Below, piece after piece: positions 1-18,412 of a stretch of 64,000 bases of DNA (positions within the stretch are counted from its first letter, which is position 1; each line of letters begins with the position of its first letter). The notes under the pieces were generated by a model. It ran no database searches, was not told the origin of the DNA, and was given only the letters and a program-made list of their open reading frames with translations. Source of the stretch: Corella eumyota (taxonomy: Eukaryota; Chordata; Ascidiacea; Phlebobranchia; Corellidae); contig OY720103.1 of assembly GCA_963082875.1 (NCBI GenBank), positions 6,262,001 to 6,326,000 on the forward strand. Direction: 5' to 3'. The translations under genes and the position numbers were made by a program.

Positions 1-6
1 AAGTAG
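1..6 (+). CDS. H1: histone H1, last codon and stop only (partial)
   Basis: The window opens with a lysine codon and TAG followed by the same 3' sequence that follows every complete H1 gene here (compare 4493-4560). It is therefore the end of the H1 gene of the unit upstream of the window. Confidence 0.9.
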   Translation, partial: K

Positions 7-47
7 CCGGCGCGGCGTTGCGCCCGTCTGGCGCGCCCTCACACAAC

Positions 48-88
48 GGCTCTTTTCAGGGCCACCCGTTGTTTCAGTCGAGAGAGAT
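48..88 (+). terminator. H1 histone stem-loop and downstream element
   Basis: The 16-nt hairpin GGCTCTTTTCAGGGCC lies at 48-63, is followed by ACCC, and a purine-rich element AGAGAGAT lies at 81-88. This is the metazoan replication-dependent histone 3' processing signal (stem-loop for SLBP, purine element for U7 snRNP). The fourth stem pair is U.G rather than a Watson-Crick pair, unlike the other four genes of the unit. The same arrangement lies 42-57 bases after every H1 stop in the window. Confidence 0.92.
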
Positions 89-215
89 TCCCGGGGTCGG
101 GGTAATTACGAAGCCGGCAGGTGGCCGGGCGGCGTCGCTCGCGATCGACCGCCCTTCGACGTTCGGCGCCCCGCGGCGAAGCACGAAACGAGCGGGGTGC
201 GCGCGCTGCACGCCG

Positions 216-679
<464 letters not shown>

Positions 680-712
680 GCGGCGGGCCACGCAGGCGAC
701 AGCAACACAATC

Positions 713-1410
<698 letters not shown>

Positions 1411-1442
1411 GCGAACGCAGCAGCGTGCCGCACCACACAAAC

Positions 1443-1478
1443 GGCTCTTTTCAGAGCCACCCGTTCAACAAGAAAGAG
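1443..1478 (+). terminator. H3 histone stem-loop and downstream element
   Basis: The hairpin GGCTCTTTTCAGAGCC at 1443-1458 is followed by ACCC, with the purine element AAGAAAGAG at 1470-1478. The hairpin is 33-48 bases beyond the H3 stop in each unit. Confidence 0.95.
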
Positions 1479-1506
1479 TTCCGAGTAACGTCGGCCGGCG
1501 CCGCGC

Positions 1507-1765
1507 GATTGGCCGACCGGCCGTGCGACGTTCTTTTGCCGCCGAAGCGACCCGCGCTCTCGGCCTCGTTTCGAGAAAGCTAGCCGGTCGGGCAAAAGAG
1601 GGAAACCCCCCACTGGCTGCGACAGGCAAGAGAGAAAGAGGCGCGCCGATCGGCCAGCGCGACGTTCTTTTGCCGCCGAAGCGACTCGCGCTCTCGGCCT
1701 CGTTTCGAGAAAGCTAGCAGGTCGCGAAAAAAGAGGGAAACCCCCCACTGGCTGCGACACAGCGA
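1507..1765. repeat. direct repeat in the H3/H2A convergent spacer
   Basis: Between the facing 3' ends of H3 and H2A there are two imperfect copies of a sequence with a period of about 134 bp (roughly 1507-1640 and 1648-1765). Each starts near GAT(T/C)GGCC, contains GCGACGTTCTTTTGCCGCCG and TCGAGAAAGCTAGC, and ends in GGGAAACCCCCCACTGGC. I see no gene in it; the open frames over it are short and on both strands. A 6-bp deletion in the second copy marks U9 and U11 (about 52345 and 63066). Confidence 0.85.
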
Positions 1766-1856
1766 GGAGCGGCGGTTGGTTCGCGCACGTGTGTTTGCCG
1801 AAAATTGGCAACGAGGGCGCGGCGCAAAATGACGACGAAAACATTCGAAGTCCGGG

Positions 1857-1897
1857 CATCTCTCTGCAATTCTGTTCGGGTGGCTCTGAAAAGAGCC
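1857..1897 (-). terminator. H2A histone stem-loop and downstream element
   Basis: On the minus strand the hairpin GGCTCTTTTCAGAGCC occupies 1882-1897, followed by ACCC, and the purine-rich GCAGAGAGATG lies at about 1857-1866. It sits 36-51 bases beyond the H2A stop. Confidence 0.93.
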
Positions 1898-1932
1898 GTT
1901 TCGAGTTTTTTCGTTCGCGCCGTCGTCGTTGC

Positions 1933-2800
<868 letters not shown>

Positions 2801-3160
2801 ATGGCAGCATCAAAAGGCACGAAGAAGGCAGTCAAGAAGGCCGCGCCGGCCGAAAACAAAAAGAAGCGACGCGCCCGCCGAAAGGAGAGCTTCAGCATCT
2901 ACATTTACAAGGTGCTCAAGCAGGTGCACCCCGACACCGGCATCTCCAGCAAGGCGATGAGCATCATGAACTCGTTCGTGAACGACATCTTCGAGCGAAT
3001 CGCGTCCGAGGGCTCGCGCCTGGCAACCTACAACAAGCGGCACACGATCAGCAGCCGCGAAATCCAGACCGCCGTGCGACTGCTCTTGCCCGGCGAACTG
3101 GCCAAGCACGCCGTGTCGGAGGGCACCAAGGCCGTGACCAAATACACCAGCTCGAAGTAG
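2801..3160 (+). CDS. H2B: histone H2B (U1)
   Basis: Core histone H2B, 119 residues. The basic tail [20 protein letters not shown] leads into the fold from [20 protein letters not shown], and the C-terminal helix ends in AVTKYTSSK, which holds the lysine that is normally monoubiquitinated. The length is slightly below the 122-126 usual in animals, the difference being in the tail. The ATG lies about 60 bases behind TATA. All complete H2B copies in the window encode the same protein. Confidence 0.98.
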   Translation: MAASKGTKKAVKKAAPAENKKKRRARRKESFSIYIYKVLKQVHPDTGISSKAMSIMNSFVNDIFERIASEGSRLATYNKRHTISSREIQTAVRLLLPGELAKHAVSEGTKAVTKYTSSK

Positions 3161-3195
3161 TTTTTCGACGACGACGAAAAAAAAAACAGCGAAAC

Positions 3196-3236
3196 GGCTC
3201 TTTTCAGAGCCACCCCTCGTGCTCGAAAGAGAAAAG
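3196..3236 (+). terminator. H2B histone stem-loop and downstream element
   Basis: The hairpin GGCTCTTTTCAGAGCC at 3196-3211 is followed by ACCC and then GAAAGAGAAAAG at 3225-3236. It sits 36-51 bases beyond each H2B stop. Confidence 0.94.
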
Positions 3237-3804
3237 CCACCACGCCCGTTCGCGGGCCCCATCGAAAAACACGTTTATTAATATTTTTATTATCAGACAA
3301 AGTTGTTGTTGTTGTTGTTCGCTCGTTCGCAAATAGCGGCGAGAAGATCGAAATTTCGCTCGGGCCCCGGTCGCTCGAGTGCTTTCGGCGGCCGCGCGAG
3401 CTCGCAAAACGACGGGACGGCTACGCCCCACGACGGCCAGACCTGCGCCCTTGGGCGCGCCGCGGTTCCTGCGAGGCGCCAAGGCGACGAAAGGCGGCGG
3501 CGCGGGCCCGTCGCTCGCCGAACGGGCCGAACGAGGCGAGCAAACTCGCCAAAACGCGGCCCGGCAGCGTTTTGCCGAGGTTCGGCGACCGACCGCGAGC
3601 GAAGCTCGGCCACCACGCGCACGGCGACGCGACGGGGGGCTGCGGCGGCCGAAGACGCTCGTTTCGAGCCGCTGCCGAGCTCCGTCCGAGGTCGCGCGGC
3701 CGCGCCGCAGCAAGAAACGTGCTCGCGCCTTAGCACAGATTCGCCAGCAAAAGCCGCCGCCAGGCCGATCGCTCCGTTCGCGTCGTTTCGTTTCGGTTCG
3801 ACAG
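3237..3804. other. H2B-H1 spacer without a gene
   Basis: An AT-rich patch at about 3270-3297 and a (GTT)6 run at 3302-3319 precede about 450 bp of very GC-rich sequence with many GCG/CGAA/CGG words. Open frames of 147-171 codons exist on both strands but overlap one another, are arginine/alanine-rich and have no recognisable domain, so I read them as chance frames of GC-rich DNA. No RNA gene is visible. Confidence 0.7.
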
Positions 3805-3880
3805 CGAGCTATTTATAACGCGTCATAGCAGTGGCCGGGCTTTCATAGCGAAAAGCGAAATCGAACGAAGACCAACCAAC
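3805..3880 (+). promoter_or_regulatory. H1 promoter
   Basis: TATTTATAA at 3810-3818 is the TATA element, 63-71 bases before the H1 ATG. TTCATAGC near 3842, about 30 bases on, is the likely start. No clear AC box or CCAAT box is close by. The same promoter lies directly upstream of all three LINE insertions. Confidence 0.72.
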
Positions 3881-4498
3881 ATGACAGCCCAACAGCAACA
3901 GCAACAGTCCGCCGGCAAAGCCAAGAAGACGCCGAAGGCCGCGCCGCCGGCGCACCCCACCTACCGGGTCATGGTCGCCGCCGCCGTGGCCGCGACCAAG
4001 AACAAACGCGGCACGTCTCGCCAGGCCATCGTCAGCTACATACGGAGCAACTACGACGTAAAGGACGGCACGGCCAGCCGCAACGTCACCGCCGCCGTCA
4101 AGCGAATGACCGCCGACAAGACTCTCGCGCAGACCAAGGGCACGGGCGCGTCCGGCTCTTTCAAGCTTCCCGTCGCCGAGAAGAAGAAGAAGCCCGCCGC
4201 CGCCGCCGCCGCCGCTAAAAAGCCGGCCGCCGCCGCAGCAGCGAAGAAGAAGAAGCCCGCGGCCGGCCAGAAGAAGACCGGCACGCCGTCCAAAAACAAG
4301 CGGGCCGCGGCCAAGAAGTCGGCGCCCGCCGCCTCGAAGAAGGCCACGCCGAAAAAGGCAGCCAAGAAGCCCGCCGCGAAAAAGGCCACGACGGCGGCCA
4401 AGAAGCTCGCGGCCGCCAAGCCGAAGCCGAAGAAGCCCGCCGTGAAGAAGGTCGCCGCGAAAAAGTCGACGACGGCGAAAAAGGCCAGCAAGAAGTAG
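3881..4498 (+). CDS. H1: linker histone H1 (U1)
   Basis: Linker histone, 205 residues, which binds the nucleosome dyad and linker DNA. Residues 4-9 are a glutamine run. The winged-helix H15 domain spans about 25-98 (HPTYRVMV, TSRQAIVSYI, KGTGASGSFKL). The tail from 100 onward is Lys/Ala/Pro-rich with KKAA and KKPAAKK repeats. A run of GCC codons near 4195-4215 gives seven alanines here and is length-variable between units. The stem-loop lies at 4540-4555. A 241-codon frame on the opposite strand is a shadow of the GCC/AAG composition. Confidence 0.96.
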   Translation: MTAQQQQQQSAGKAKKTPKAAPPAHPTYRVMVAAAVAATKNKRGTSRQAIVSYIRSNYDVKDGTASRNVTAAVKRMTADKTLAQTKGTGASGSFKLPVAEKKKKPAAAAAAAKKPAAAAAAKKKKPAAGQKKTGTPSKNKRAAAKKSAPAASKKATPKKAAKKPAAKKATTAAKKLAAAKPKPKKPAVKKVAAKKSTTAKKASKK

Positions 4499-4724
4499 CC
4501 GGCGCGGCGTTGCGCCCGTCTGGCGCGCCCTCACACAACGGCTCTTTTCAGGGCCACCCGTTGTTTCAGTCGAGAGAGATTCCCGGGGTCGGGGTAATTA
4601 CGAAGCCGGCAGGTGGCCGGGCGGCGTCGCTCGCGATCGACCGCCCTTCGACGTTCGGCGCCCCGCGGCGAAGCACGAAACGAGCGGGGTGCGCGCGCTG
4701 CACGCCGATTGGTCGCGGCGGTGA

Positions 4725-5171
<447 letters not shown>

Positions 5172-5230
5172 GCGGCGGGCCACGCAGGCGACAGCAACAC
5201 AATCGGCCCTTTTCAGGGCCACCCGTTTAA

Positions 5231-5902
<672 letters not shown>

Positions 5903-6424
5903 GCGAACGCAGCAGCGTGCCGCACCACACAAACGGCTCTTTTCAGAGCCACCCGTTCAACAAGAAAGAGTTCCGAGTAACGTCGGCCGGCGCCGCGCGA
6001 TTGGCCGACCGGCCGTGCGACGTTCTTTTGCCGCCGAAGCGACCCGCGCTCTCGGCCTCGTTTCGAGAAAGCTAGCCGGTCGGGCAAAAGAGGGAAACCC
6101 CCCACTGGCTGCGACAGGCAAGAGAGAAAGAGGCGCGCCGATCGGCCAGCGCGACGTTCTTTTGCCGCCGAAGCGACTCGCGCTCTCGGCCTCGTTTCGA
6201 GAAAGCTAGCAGGTCGCGAAAAAAGAGGGAAACCCCCCACTGGCTGCGACACAGCGAGGAGCGGCGGTTGGTTCGCGCACGTGTGTTTGCCGAAAATTGG
6301 CAACGAGGGCGCGGCGCAAAATGACGACGAAAACATTCGAAGTCCGGGCATCTCTCTGCAATTCTGTTCGGGTGGCTCTGAAAAGAGCCGTTTCGAGTTT
6401 TTTCGTTCGCGCCGTCGTCGTTGC

Positions 6425-7063
<639 letters not shown>

Positions 7064-7292
7064 CTAGACTGCGATTGGCGCCCGTTTCGATGGCCAATTT
7101 GCATAAGGGAAAGCCCCCCGTGGCGAAGGCGGCGGAACGCCGATTGGCCGTTGCCGAGTCGCTCGAACGGCTCGCGCGCCTGCGATTGGCCGGCGCTTCG
7201 AGTGCTCATTTGCATAGCGGCGGCTTTAAAAGCGAGCGCGCCGACCAGCCGCCACACTCAGCTCGCAAACCCACCACAACCGCGACAACACG

Positions 7293-7652
7293 ATGGCAGC
7301 ATCAAAAGGCACGAAGAAGGCAGTCAAGAAGGCCGCGCCGGCCGAAAACAAAAAGAAGCGACGCGCCCGCCGAAAGGAGAGCTTCAGCATCTACATTTAC
7401 AAGGTGCTCAAGCAGGTGCACCCCGACACCGGCATCTCCAGCAAGGCGATGAGCATCATGAACTCGTTCGTGAACGACATCTTCGAGCGAATCGCGTCCG
7501 AGGGCTCGCGCCTGGCAACCTACAACAAGCGGCACACGATCAGCAGCCGCGAAATCCAGACCGCCGTGCGACTGCTCTTGCCCGGCGAACTGGCCAAGCA
7601 CGCCGTGTCGGAGGGCACCAAGGCCGTGACCAAATACACCAGCTCGAAGTAG
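7293..7652 (+). CDS. H2B: histone H2B (U2)
   Basis: Protein identical to U1 H2B; the stem-loop is at 7688-7703. Confidence 0.98.
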   Translation: MAASKGTKKAVKKAAPAENKKKRRARRKESFSIYIYKVLKQVHPDTGISSKAMSIMNSFVNDIFERIASEGSRLATYNKRHTISSREIQTAVRLLLPGELAKHAVSEGTKAVTKYTSSK

Positions 7653-8372
7653 TTTTTCGACGACGACGAAAAAAAAAACAGCGAAACGGCTCTTTTCAGA
7701 GCCACCCCTCGTGCTCGAAAGAGAAAAGCCACCACGCCCGTTCGCGGGCCCCATCGAAAAACACGTTTATTAATATTTTTATTATCAGACAAAGTTGTTG
7801 TTGTTGTTGTTCGCTCGTTCGCAAATAGCGGCGAGAAGATCGAAATTTCGCTCGGGCCCCGGTCGCTCGAGTGCTTTCGGCGGCCGCGCGAGCTCGCAAA
7901 ACGACGGGACGGCTACGCCCCACGACGGCCAGACCTGCGCCCTTGGGCGCGCCGCGGTTCCTGCGAGGCGCCAAGGCGACGAAAGGCGGCGGCGCGGGCC
8001 CGTCGCTCGCCGAACGGGCCGAACGAGGCGAGCAAACTCGCCAAAACGCGGCCCGGCAGCGTTTTGCCGAGGTTCGGCGACCGACCGCGAGCGAAGCTCG
8101 GCCACCACGCGCACGGCGACGCGACGGGGGGCTGCGGCGGCCGAAGACGCTCGTTTCGAGCCGCTGCCGAGCTCCGTCCGAGGTCGCGCGGCCGCGCCGC
8201 AGCAAGAAACGTGCTCGCGCCTTAGCACAGATTCGCCAGCAAAAGCCGCCGCCAGGCCGATCGCTCCGTTCGCGTCGTTTCGTTTCGGTTCGACAGCGAG
8301 CTATTTATAACGCGTCATAGCAGTGGCCGGGCTTTCATAGCGAAAAGCGAAATCGAACGAAGACCAACCAAC

Positions 8373-8990
8373 ATGACAGCCCAACAGCAACAGCAACAGT
8401 CCGCCGGCAAAGCCAAGAAGACGCCGAAGGCCGCGCCGCCGGCGCACCCCACCTACCGGGTCATGGTCGCCGCCGCCGTGGCCGCGACCAAGAACAAACG
8501 CGGCACGTCTCGCCAGGCCATCGTCAGCTACATACGGAGCAACTACGACGTAAAGGACGGCACGGCCAGCCGCAACGTCACCGCCGCCGTCAAGCGAATG
8601 ACCGCCGACAAGACTCTCGCGCAGACCAAGGGCACGGGCGCGTCCGGCTCTTTCAAGCTTCCCGTCGCCGAGAAGAAGAAGAAGCCCGCCGCCGCCGCCG
8701 CCGCCGCTAAAAAGCCGGCCGCCGCCGCAGCAGCGAAGAAGAAGAAGCCCGCGGCCGGCCAGAAGAAGACCGGCACGCCGTCCAAAAACAAGCGGGCCGC
8801 GGCCAAGAAGTCGGCGCCCGCCGCCTCGAAGAAGGCCACGCCGAAAAAGGCAGCCAAGAAGCCCGCCGCGAAAAAGGCCACGACGGCGGCCAAGAAGCTC
8901 GCGGCCGCCAAGCCGAAGCCGAAGAAGCCCGCCGTGAAGAAGGTCGCCGCGAAAAAGTCGACGACGGCGAAAAAGGCCAGCAAGAAGTAG
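8373..8990 (+). CDS. H1: linker histone H1 (U2)
   Basis: 205 residues with the seven-alanine allele, same as U1. TATA lies 63-71 bases upstream and the stem-loop is at 9032-9047. Confidence 0.96.
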   Translation: MTAQQQQQQSAGKAKKTPKAAPPAHPTYRVMVAAAVAATKNKRGTSRQAIVSYIRSNYDVKDGTASRNVTAAVKRMTADKTLAQTKGTGASGSFKLPVAEKKKKPAAAAAAAKKPAAAAAAKKKKPAAGQKKTGTPSKNKRAAAKKSAPAASKKATPKKAAKKPAAKKATTAAKKLAAAKPKPKKPAVKKVAAKKSTTAKKASKK

Positions 8991-9216
8991 CCGGCGCGGC
9001 GTTGCGCCCGTCTGGCGCGCCCTCACACAACGGCTCTTTTCAGGGCCACCCGTTGTTTCAGTCGAGAGAGATTCCCGGGGTCGGGGTAATTACGAAGCCG
9101 GCAGGTGGCCGGGCGGCGTCGCTCGCGATCGACCGCCCTTCGACGTTCGGCGCCCCGCGGCGAAGCACGAAACGAGCGGGGTGCGCGCGCTGCACGCCGA
9201 TTGGTCGCGGCGGTGA

Positions 9217-9663
<447 letters not shown>

Positions 9664-9722
9664 GCGGCGGGCCACGCAGGCGACAGCAACACAATCGGCC
9701 CTTTTCAGGGCCACCCGTTTAA

Positions 9723-10394
<672 letters not shown>

Positions 10395-10916
10395 GCGAAC
10401 GCAGCAGCGTGCCGCACCACACAAACGGCTCTTTTCAGAGCCACCCGTTCAACAAGAAAGAGTTCCGAGTAACGTCGGCCGGCGCCGCGCGATTGGCCGA
10501 CCGGCCGTGCGACGTTCTTTTGCCGCCGAAGCGACCCGCGCTCTCGGCCTCGTTTCGAGAAAGCTAGCCGGTCGGGCAAAAGAGGGAAACCCCCCACTGG
10601 CTGCGACAGGCAAGAGAGAAAGAGGCGCGCCGATCGGCCAGCGCGACGTTCTTTTGCCGCCGAAGCGACTCGCGCTCTCGGCCTCGTTTCGAGAAAGCTA
10701 GCAGGTCGCGAAAAAAGAGGGAAACCCCCCACTGGCTGCGACACAGCGAGGAGCGGCGGTTGGTTCGCGCACGTGTGTTTGCCGAAAATTGGCAACGAGG
10801 GCGCGGCGCAAAATGACGACGAAAACATTCGAAGTCCGGGCATCTCTCTGCAATTCTGTTCGGGTGGCTCTGAAAAGAGCCGTTTCGAGTTTTTTCGTTC
10901 GCGCCGTCGTCGTTGC

Positions 10917-11555
<639 letters not shown>

Positions 11556-11784
11556 CTAGACTGCGATTGGCGCCCGTTTCGATGGCCAATTTGCATAAGG
11601 GAAAGCTCCCCGTGGCGAAGGCGGCGGAACGCCGATTGGCCGTTGCCGAGTCGCTCGAACGGCTCGCGCGCCTGCGATTGGCCGGCGCTTCGAGTGCTCA
11701 TTTGCATAGCGGCGGCTTTAAAAGCGAGCGCGCCGACCAGCCGCCACACTCAGCTCGCAAACCCACCACAACCGCGACAACACG

Positions 11785-12144
11785 ATGGCAGCATCAAAAG
11801 GCACGAAGAAGGCAGTCAAGAAGGCCGCGCCGGCCGAAAACAAAAAGAAGCGACGCGCCCGCCGAAAGGAGAGCTTCAGCATCTACATTTACAAGGTGCT
11901 CAAGCAGGTGCACCCCGACACCGGCATCTCCAGCAAGGCGATGAGCATCATGAACTCGTTCGTGAACGACATCTTCGAGCGAATCGCGTCCGAGGGCTCG
12001 CGCCTGGCAACCTACAACAAGCGGCACACGATCAGCAGCCGCGAAATCCAGACCGCCGTGCGACTGCTCTTGCCCGGCGAACTGGCCAAGCACGCCGTGT
12101 CGGAGGGCACCAAGGCCGTGACCAAATACACCAGCTCGAAGTAG
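11785..12144 (+). CDS. H2B: histone H2B (U3)
   Basis: Same 119-residue protein as U1; the stem-loop is at 12180-12195. Confidence 0.98.
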   Translation: MAASKGTKKAVKKAAPAENKKKRRARRKESFSIYIYKVLKQVHPDTGISSKAMSIMNSFVNDIFERIASEGSRLATYNKRHTISSREIQTAVRLLLPGELAKHAVSEGTKAVTKYTSSK

Positions 12145-12864
12145 TTTTTCGACGACGACGAAAAAAAAAACAGCGAAACGGCTCTTTTCAGAGCCACCCC
12201 TCGTGCTCGAAAGAGAAAAGCCACCACGCCCGTTCGCGGGCCCCATCGAAAAACACGTTTATTAATATTTTTATTATCAGACAAAGTTGTTGTTGTTGTT
12301 GTTCGCTCGTTCGCAAATAGCGGCGAGAAGATCGAAATTTCGCTCGGGCCCCGGTCGCTCGAGTGCTTTCGGCGGCCGCGCGAGCTCGCAAAACGACGGG
12401 ACGGCTACGCCCCACGACGGCCAGACCTGCGCCCTTGGGCGCGCCGCGGTTCCTGCGAGGCGCCAAGGCGACGAAAGGCGGCGGCGCGGGCCCGTCGCTC
12501 GCCGAACGGGCCGAACGAGGCGAGCAAACTCGCCAAAACGCGGCCCGGCAGCGTTTTGCCGAGGTTCGGCGACCGACCGCGAGCGAAGCTCGGCCACCAC
12601 GCGCACGGCGACGCGACGGGGGGCTGCGGCGGCCGAAGACGCTCGTTTCGAGCCGCTGCCGAGCTCCGTCCGAGGTCGCGCGGCCGCGCCGCAGCAAGAA
12701 ACGTGCTCGCGCCTTAGCACAGATTCGCCAGCAAAAGCCGCCGCCAGGCCGATCGCTCCGTTCGCGTCGTTTCGTTTCGGTTCGACAGCGAGCTATTTAT
12801 AACGCGTCATAGCAGTGGCCGGGCTTTCATAGCGAAAAGCGAAATCGAACGAAGACCAACCAAC

Positions 12865-13482
12865 ATGACAGCCCAACAGCAACAGCAACAGTCCGCCGGC
12901 AAAGCCAAGAAGACGCCGAAGGCCGCGCCGCCGGCGCACCCCACCTACCGGGTCATGGTCGCCGCCGCCGTGGCCGCGACCAAGAACAAACGCGGCACGT
13001 CTCGCCAGGCCATCGTCAGCTACATACGGAGCAACTACGACGTAAAGGACGGCACGGCCAGCCGCAACGTCACCGCCGCCGTCAAGCGAATGACCGCCGA
13101 CAAGACTCTCGCGCAGACCAAGGGCACGGGCGCGTCCGGCTCTTTCAAGCTTCCCGTCGCCGAGAAGAAGAAGAAGCCCGCCGCCGCCGCCGCCGCCGCT
13201 AAAAAGCCGGCCGCCGCCGCAGCAGCGAAGAAGAAGAAGCCCGCGGCCGGCCAGAAGAAGACCGGCACGCCGTCCAAAAACAAGCGGGCCGCGGCCAAGA
13301 AGTCGGCGCCCGCCGCCTCGAAGAAGGCCACGCCGAAAAAGGCAGCCAAGAAGCCCGCCGCGAAAAAGGCCACGACGGCGGCCAAGAAGCTCGCGGCCGC
13401 CAAGCCGAAGCCGAAGAAGCCCGCCGTGAAGAAGGTCGCCGCGAAAAAGTCGACGACGGCGAAAAAGGCCAGCAAGAAGTAG
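12865..13482 (+). CDS. H1: linker histone H1 (U3)
   Basis: 205 residues, seven-alanine allele; the stem-loop is at 13524-13539. Confidence 0.96.
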   Translation: MTAQQQQQQSAGKAKKTPKAAPPAHPTYRVMVAAAVAATKNKRGTSRQAIVSYIRSNYDVKDGTASRNVTAAVKRMTADKTLAQTKGTGASGSFKLPVAEKKKKPAAAAAAAKKPAAAAAAKKKKPAAGQKKTGTPSKNKRAAAKKSAPAASKKATPKKAAKKPAAKKATTAAKKLAAAKPKPKKPAVKKVAAKKSTTAKKASKK

Positions 13483-13708
13483 CCGGCGCGGCGTTGCGCC
13501 CGTCTGGCGCGCCCTCACACAACGGCTCTTTTCAGGGCCACCCGTTGTTTCAGTCGAGAGAGATTCCCGGGGTCGGGGTAATTACGAAGCCGGCAGGTGG
13601 CCGGGCGGCGTCGCTCGCGATCGACCGCCCTTCGACGTTCGGCGCCCCGCGGCGAAGCACGAAACGAGCGGGGTGCGCGCGCTGCACGCCGATTGGTCGC
13701 GGCGGTGA

Positions 13709-14155
<447 letters not shown>

Positions 14156-14214
14156 GCGGCGGGCCACGCAGGCGACAGCAACACAATCGGCCCTTTTCAG
14201 GGCCACCCGTTTAA

Positions 14215-14886
<672 letters not shown>

Positions 14887-15408
14887 GCGAACGCAGCAGC
14901 GTGCCGCACCACACAAACGGCTCTTTTCAGAGCCACCCGTTCAACAAGAAAGAGTTCCGAGTAACGTCGGCCGGCGCCGCGCGATTGGCCGACCGGCCGT
15001 GCGACGTTCTTTTGCCGCCGAAGCGACCCGCGCTCTCGGCCTCGTTTCGAGAAAGCTAGCCGGTCGGGCAAAAGAGGGAAACCCCCCACTGGCTGCGACA
15101 GGCAAGAGAGAAAGAGGCGCGCCGATCGGCCAGCGCGACGTTCTTTTGCCGCCGAAGCGACTCGCGCTCTCGGCCTCGTTTCGAGAAAGCTAGCAGGTCG
15201 CGAAAAAAGAGGGAAACCCCCCACTGGCTGCGACACAGCGAGGAGCGGCGGTTGGTTCGCGCACGTGTGTTTGCCGAAAATTGGCAACGAGGGCGCGGCG
15301 CAAAATGACGACGAAAACATTCGAAGTCCGGGCATCTCTCTGCAATTCTGTTCGGGTGGCTCTGAAAAGAGCCGTTTCGAGTTTTTTCGTTCGCGCCGTC
15401 GTCGTTGC

Positions 15409-16047
<639 letters not shown>

Positions 16048-16276
16048 CTAGACTGCGATTGGCGCCCGTTTCGATGGCCAATTTGCATAAGGGAAAGCTC
16101 CCCGTGGCGAAGGCGGCGGAACGCCGATTGGCCGTTGCCGAGTCGCTCGAACGGCTCGCGCGCCTGCGATTGGCCGGCGCTTCGAGTGCTCATTTGCATA
16201 GCGGCGGCTTTAAAAGCGAGCGCGCCGACCAGCCGCCACACTCAGCTCGCAAACCCACCACAACCGCGACAACACG

Positions 16277-16636
16277 ATGGCAGCATCAAAAGGCACGAAG
16301 AAGGCAGTCAAGAAGGCCGCGCCGGCCGAAAACAAAAAGAAGCGACGCGCCCGCCGAAAGGAGAGCTTCAGCATCTACATTTACAAGGTGCTCAAGCAGG
16401 TGCACCCCGACACCGGCATCTCCAGCAAGGCGATGAGCATCATGAACTCGTTCGTGAACGACATCTTCGAGCGAATCGCGTCCGAGGGCTCGCGCCTGGC
16501 AACCTACAACAAGCGGCACACGATCAGCAGCCGCGAAATCCAGACCGCCGTGCGACTGCTCTTGCCCGGCGAACTGGCCAAGCACGCCGTGTCGGAGGGC
16601 ACCAAGGCCGTGACCAAATACACCAGCTCGAAGTAG
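16277..16636 (+). CDS. H2B: histone H2B (U4)
   Basis: Same protein as U1; the stem-loop is at 16672-16687. Confidence 0.98.
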   Translation: MAASKGTKKAVKKAAPAENKKKRRARRKESFSIYIYKVLKQVHPDTGISSKAMSIMNSFVNDIFERIASEGSRLATYNKRHTISSREIQTAVRLLLPGELAKHAVSEGTKAVTKYTSSK

Positions 16637-17356
16637 TTTTTCGACGACGACGAAAAAAAAAACAGCGAAACGGCTCTTTTCAGAGCCACCCCTCGTGCTC
16701 GAAAGAGAAAAGCCACCACGCCCGTTCGCGGGCCCCATCGAAAAACACGTTTATTAATATTTTTATTATCAGACAAAGTTGTTGTTGTTGTTGTTCGCTC
16801 GTTCGCAAATAGCGGCGAGAAGATCGAAATTTCGCTCGGGCCCCGGTCGCTCGAGTGCTTTCGGCGGCCGCGCGAGCTCGCAAAACGACGGGACGGCTAC
16901 GCCCCACGACGGCCAGACCTGCGCCCTTGGGCGCGCCGCGGTTCCTGCGAGGCGCCAAGGCGACGAAAGGCGGCGGCGCGGGCCCGTCGCTCGCCGAACG
17001 GGCCGAACGAGGCGAGCAAACTCGCCAAAACGCGGCCCGGCAGCGTTTTGCCGAGGTTCGGCGACCGACCGCGAGCGAAGCTCGGCCACCACGCGCACGG
17101 CGACGCGACGGGGGGCTGCGGCGGCCGAAGACGCTCGTTTCGAGCCGCTGCCGAGCTCCGTCCGAGGTCGCGCGGCCGCGCCGCAGCAAGAAACGTGCTC
17201 GCGCCTTAGCACAGATTCGCCAGCAAAAGCCGCCGCCAGGCCGATCGCTCCGTTCGCGTCGTTTCGTTTCGGTTCGACAGCGAGCTATTTATAACGCGTC
17301 ATAGCAGTGGCCGGGCTTTCATAGCGAAAAGCGAAATCGAACGAAGACCAACCAAC

Positions 17357-17974
17357 ATGACAGCCCAACAGCAACAGCAACAGTCCGCCGGCAAAGCCAA
17401 GAAGACGCCGAAGGCCGCGCCGCCGGCGCACCCCACCTACCGGGTCATGGTCGCCGCCGCCGTGGCCGCGACCAAGAACAAACGCGGCACGTCTCGCCAG
17501 GCCATCGTCAGCTACATACGGAGCAACTACGACGTAAAGGACGGCACGGCCAGCCGCAACGTCACCGCCGCCGTCAAGCGAATGACCGCCGACAAGACTC
17601 TCGCGCAGACCAAGGGCACGGGCGCGTCCGGCTCTTTCAAGCTTCCCGTCGCCGAGAAGAAGAAGAAGCCCGCCGCCGCCGCCGCCGCCGCTAAAAAGCC
17701 GGCCGCCGCCGCAGCAGCGAAGAAGAAGAAGCCCGCGGCCGGCCAGAAGAAGACCGGCACGCCGTCCAAAAACAAGCGGGCCGCGGCCAAGAAGTCGGCG
17801 CCCGCCGCCTCGAAGAAGGCCACGCCGAAAAAGGCAGCCAAGAAGCCCGCCGCGAAAAAGGCCACGACGGCGGCCAAGAAGCTCGCGGCCGCCAAGCCGA
17901 AGCCGAAGAAGCCCGCCGTGAAGAAGGTCGCCGCGAAAAAGTCGACGACGGCGAAAAAGGCCAGCAAGAAGTAG
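17357..17974 (+). CDS. H1: linker histone H1 (U4)
   Basis: 205 residues, seven-alanine allele. The stem-loop at 18016-18031 is intact, although the sequence only 29 bases further on is the U5 deletion junction; the purine element at about 18049-18056 survives. Confidence 0.96.
   Translation: MTAQQQQQQSAGKAKKTPKAAPPAHPTYRVMVAAAVAATKNKRGTSRQAIVSYIRSNYDVKDGTASRNVTAAVKRMTADKTLAQTKGTGASGSFKLPVAEKKKKPAAAAAAAKKPAAAAAAKKKKPAAGQKKTGTPSKNKRAAAKKSAPAASKKATPKKAAKKPAAKKATTAAKKLAAAKPKPKKPAVKKVAAKKSTTAKKASKK

Positions 17975-18412
<438 letters not shown>

Noticed and set aside
3204-3828. Open frames of 147-171 codons on both strands in the H2B-H1 spacer
   Set aside because: They overlap each other on both strands, are Arg/Ala/Ser-rich as expected of CG-rich DNA, have no domain, and include the H1 promoter. 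They recur only because the unit recurs.
3809-4534. 241-codon minus-strand frame opposite H1
   Set aside because: A shadow of GCC and AAG codons (Gly/Leu/Arg repeats) with no support of its own.
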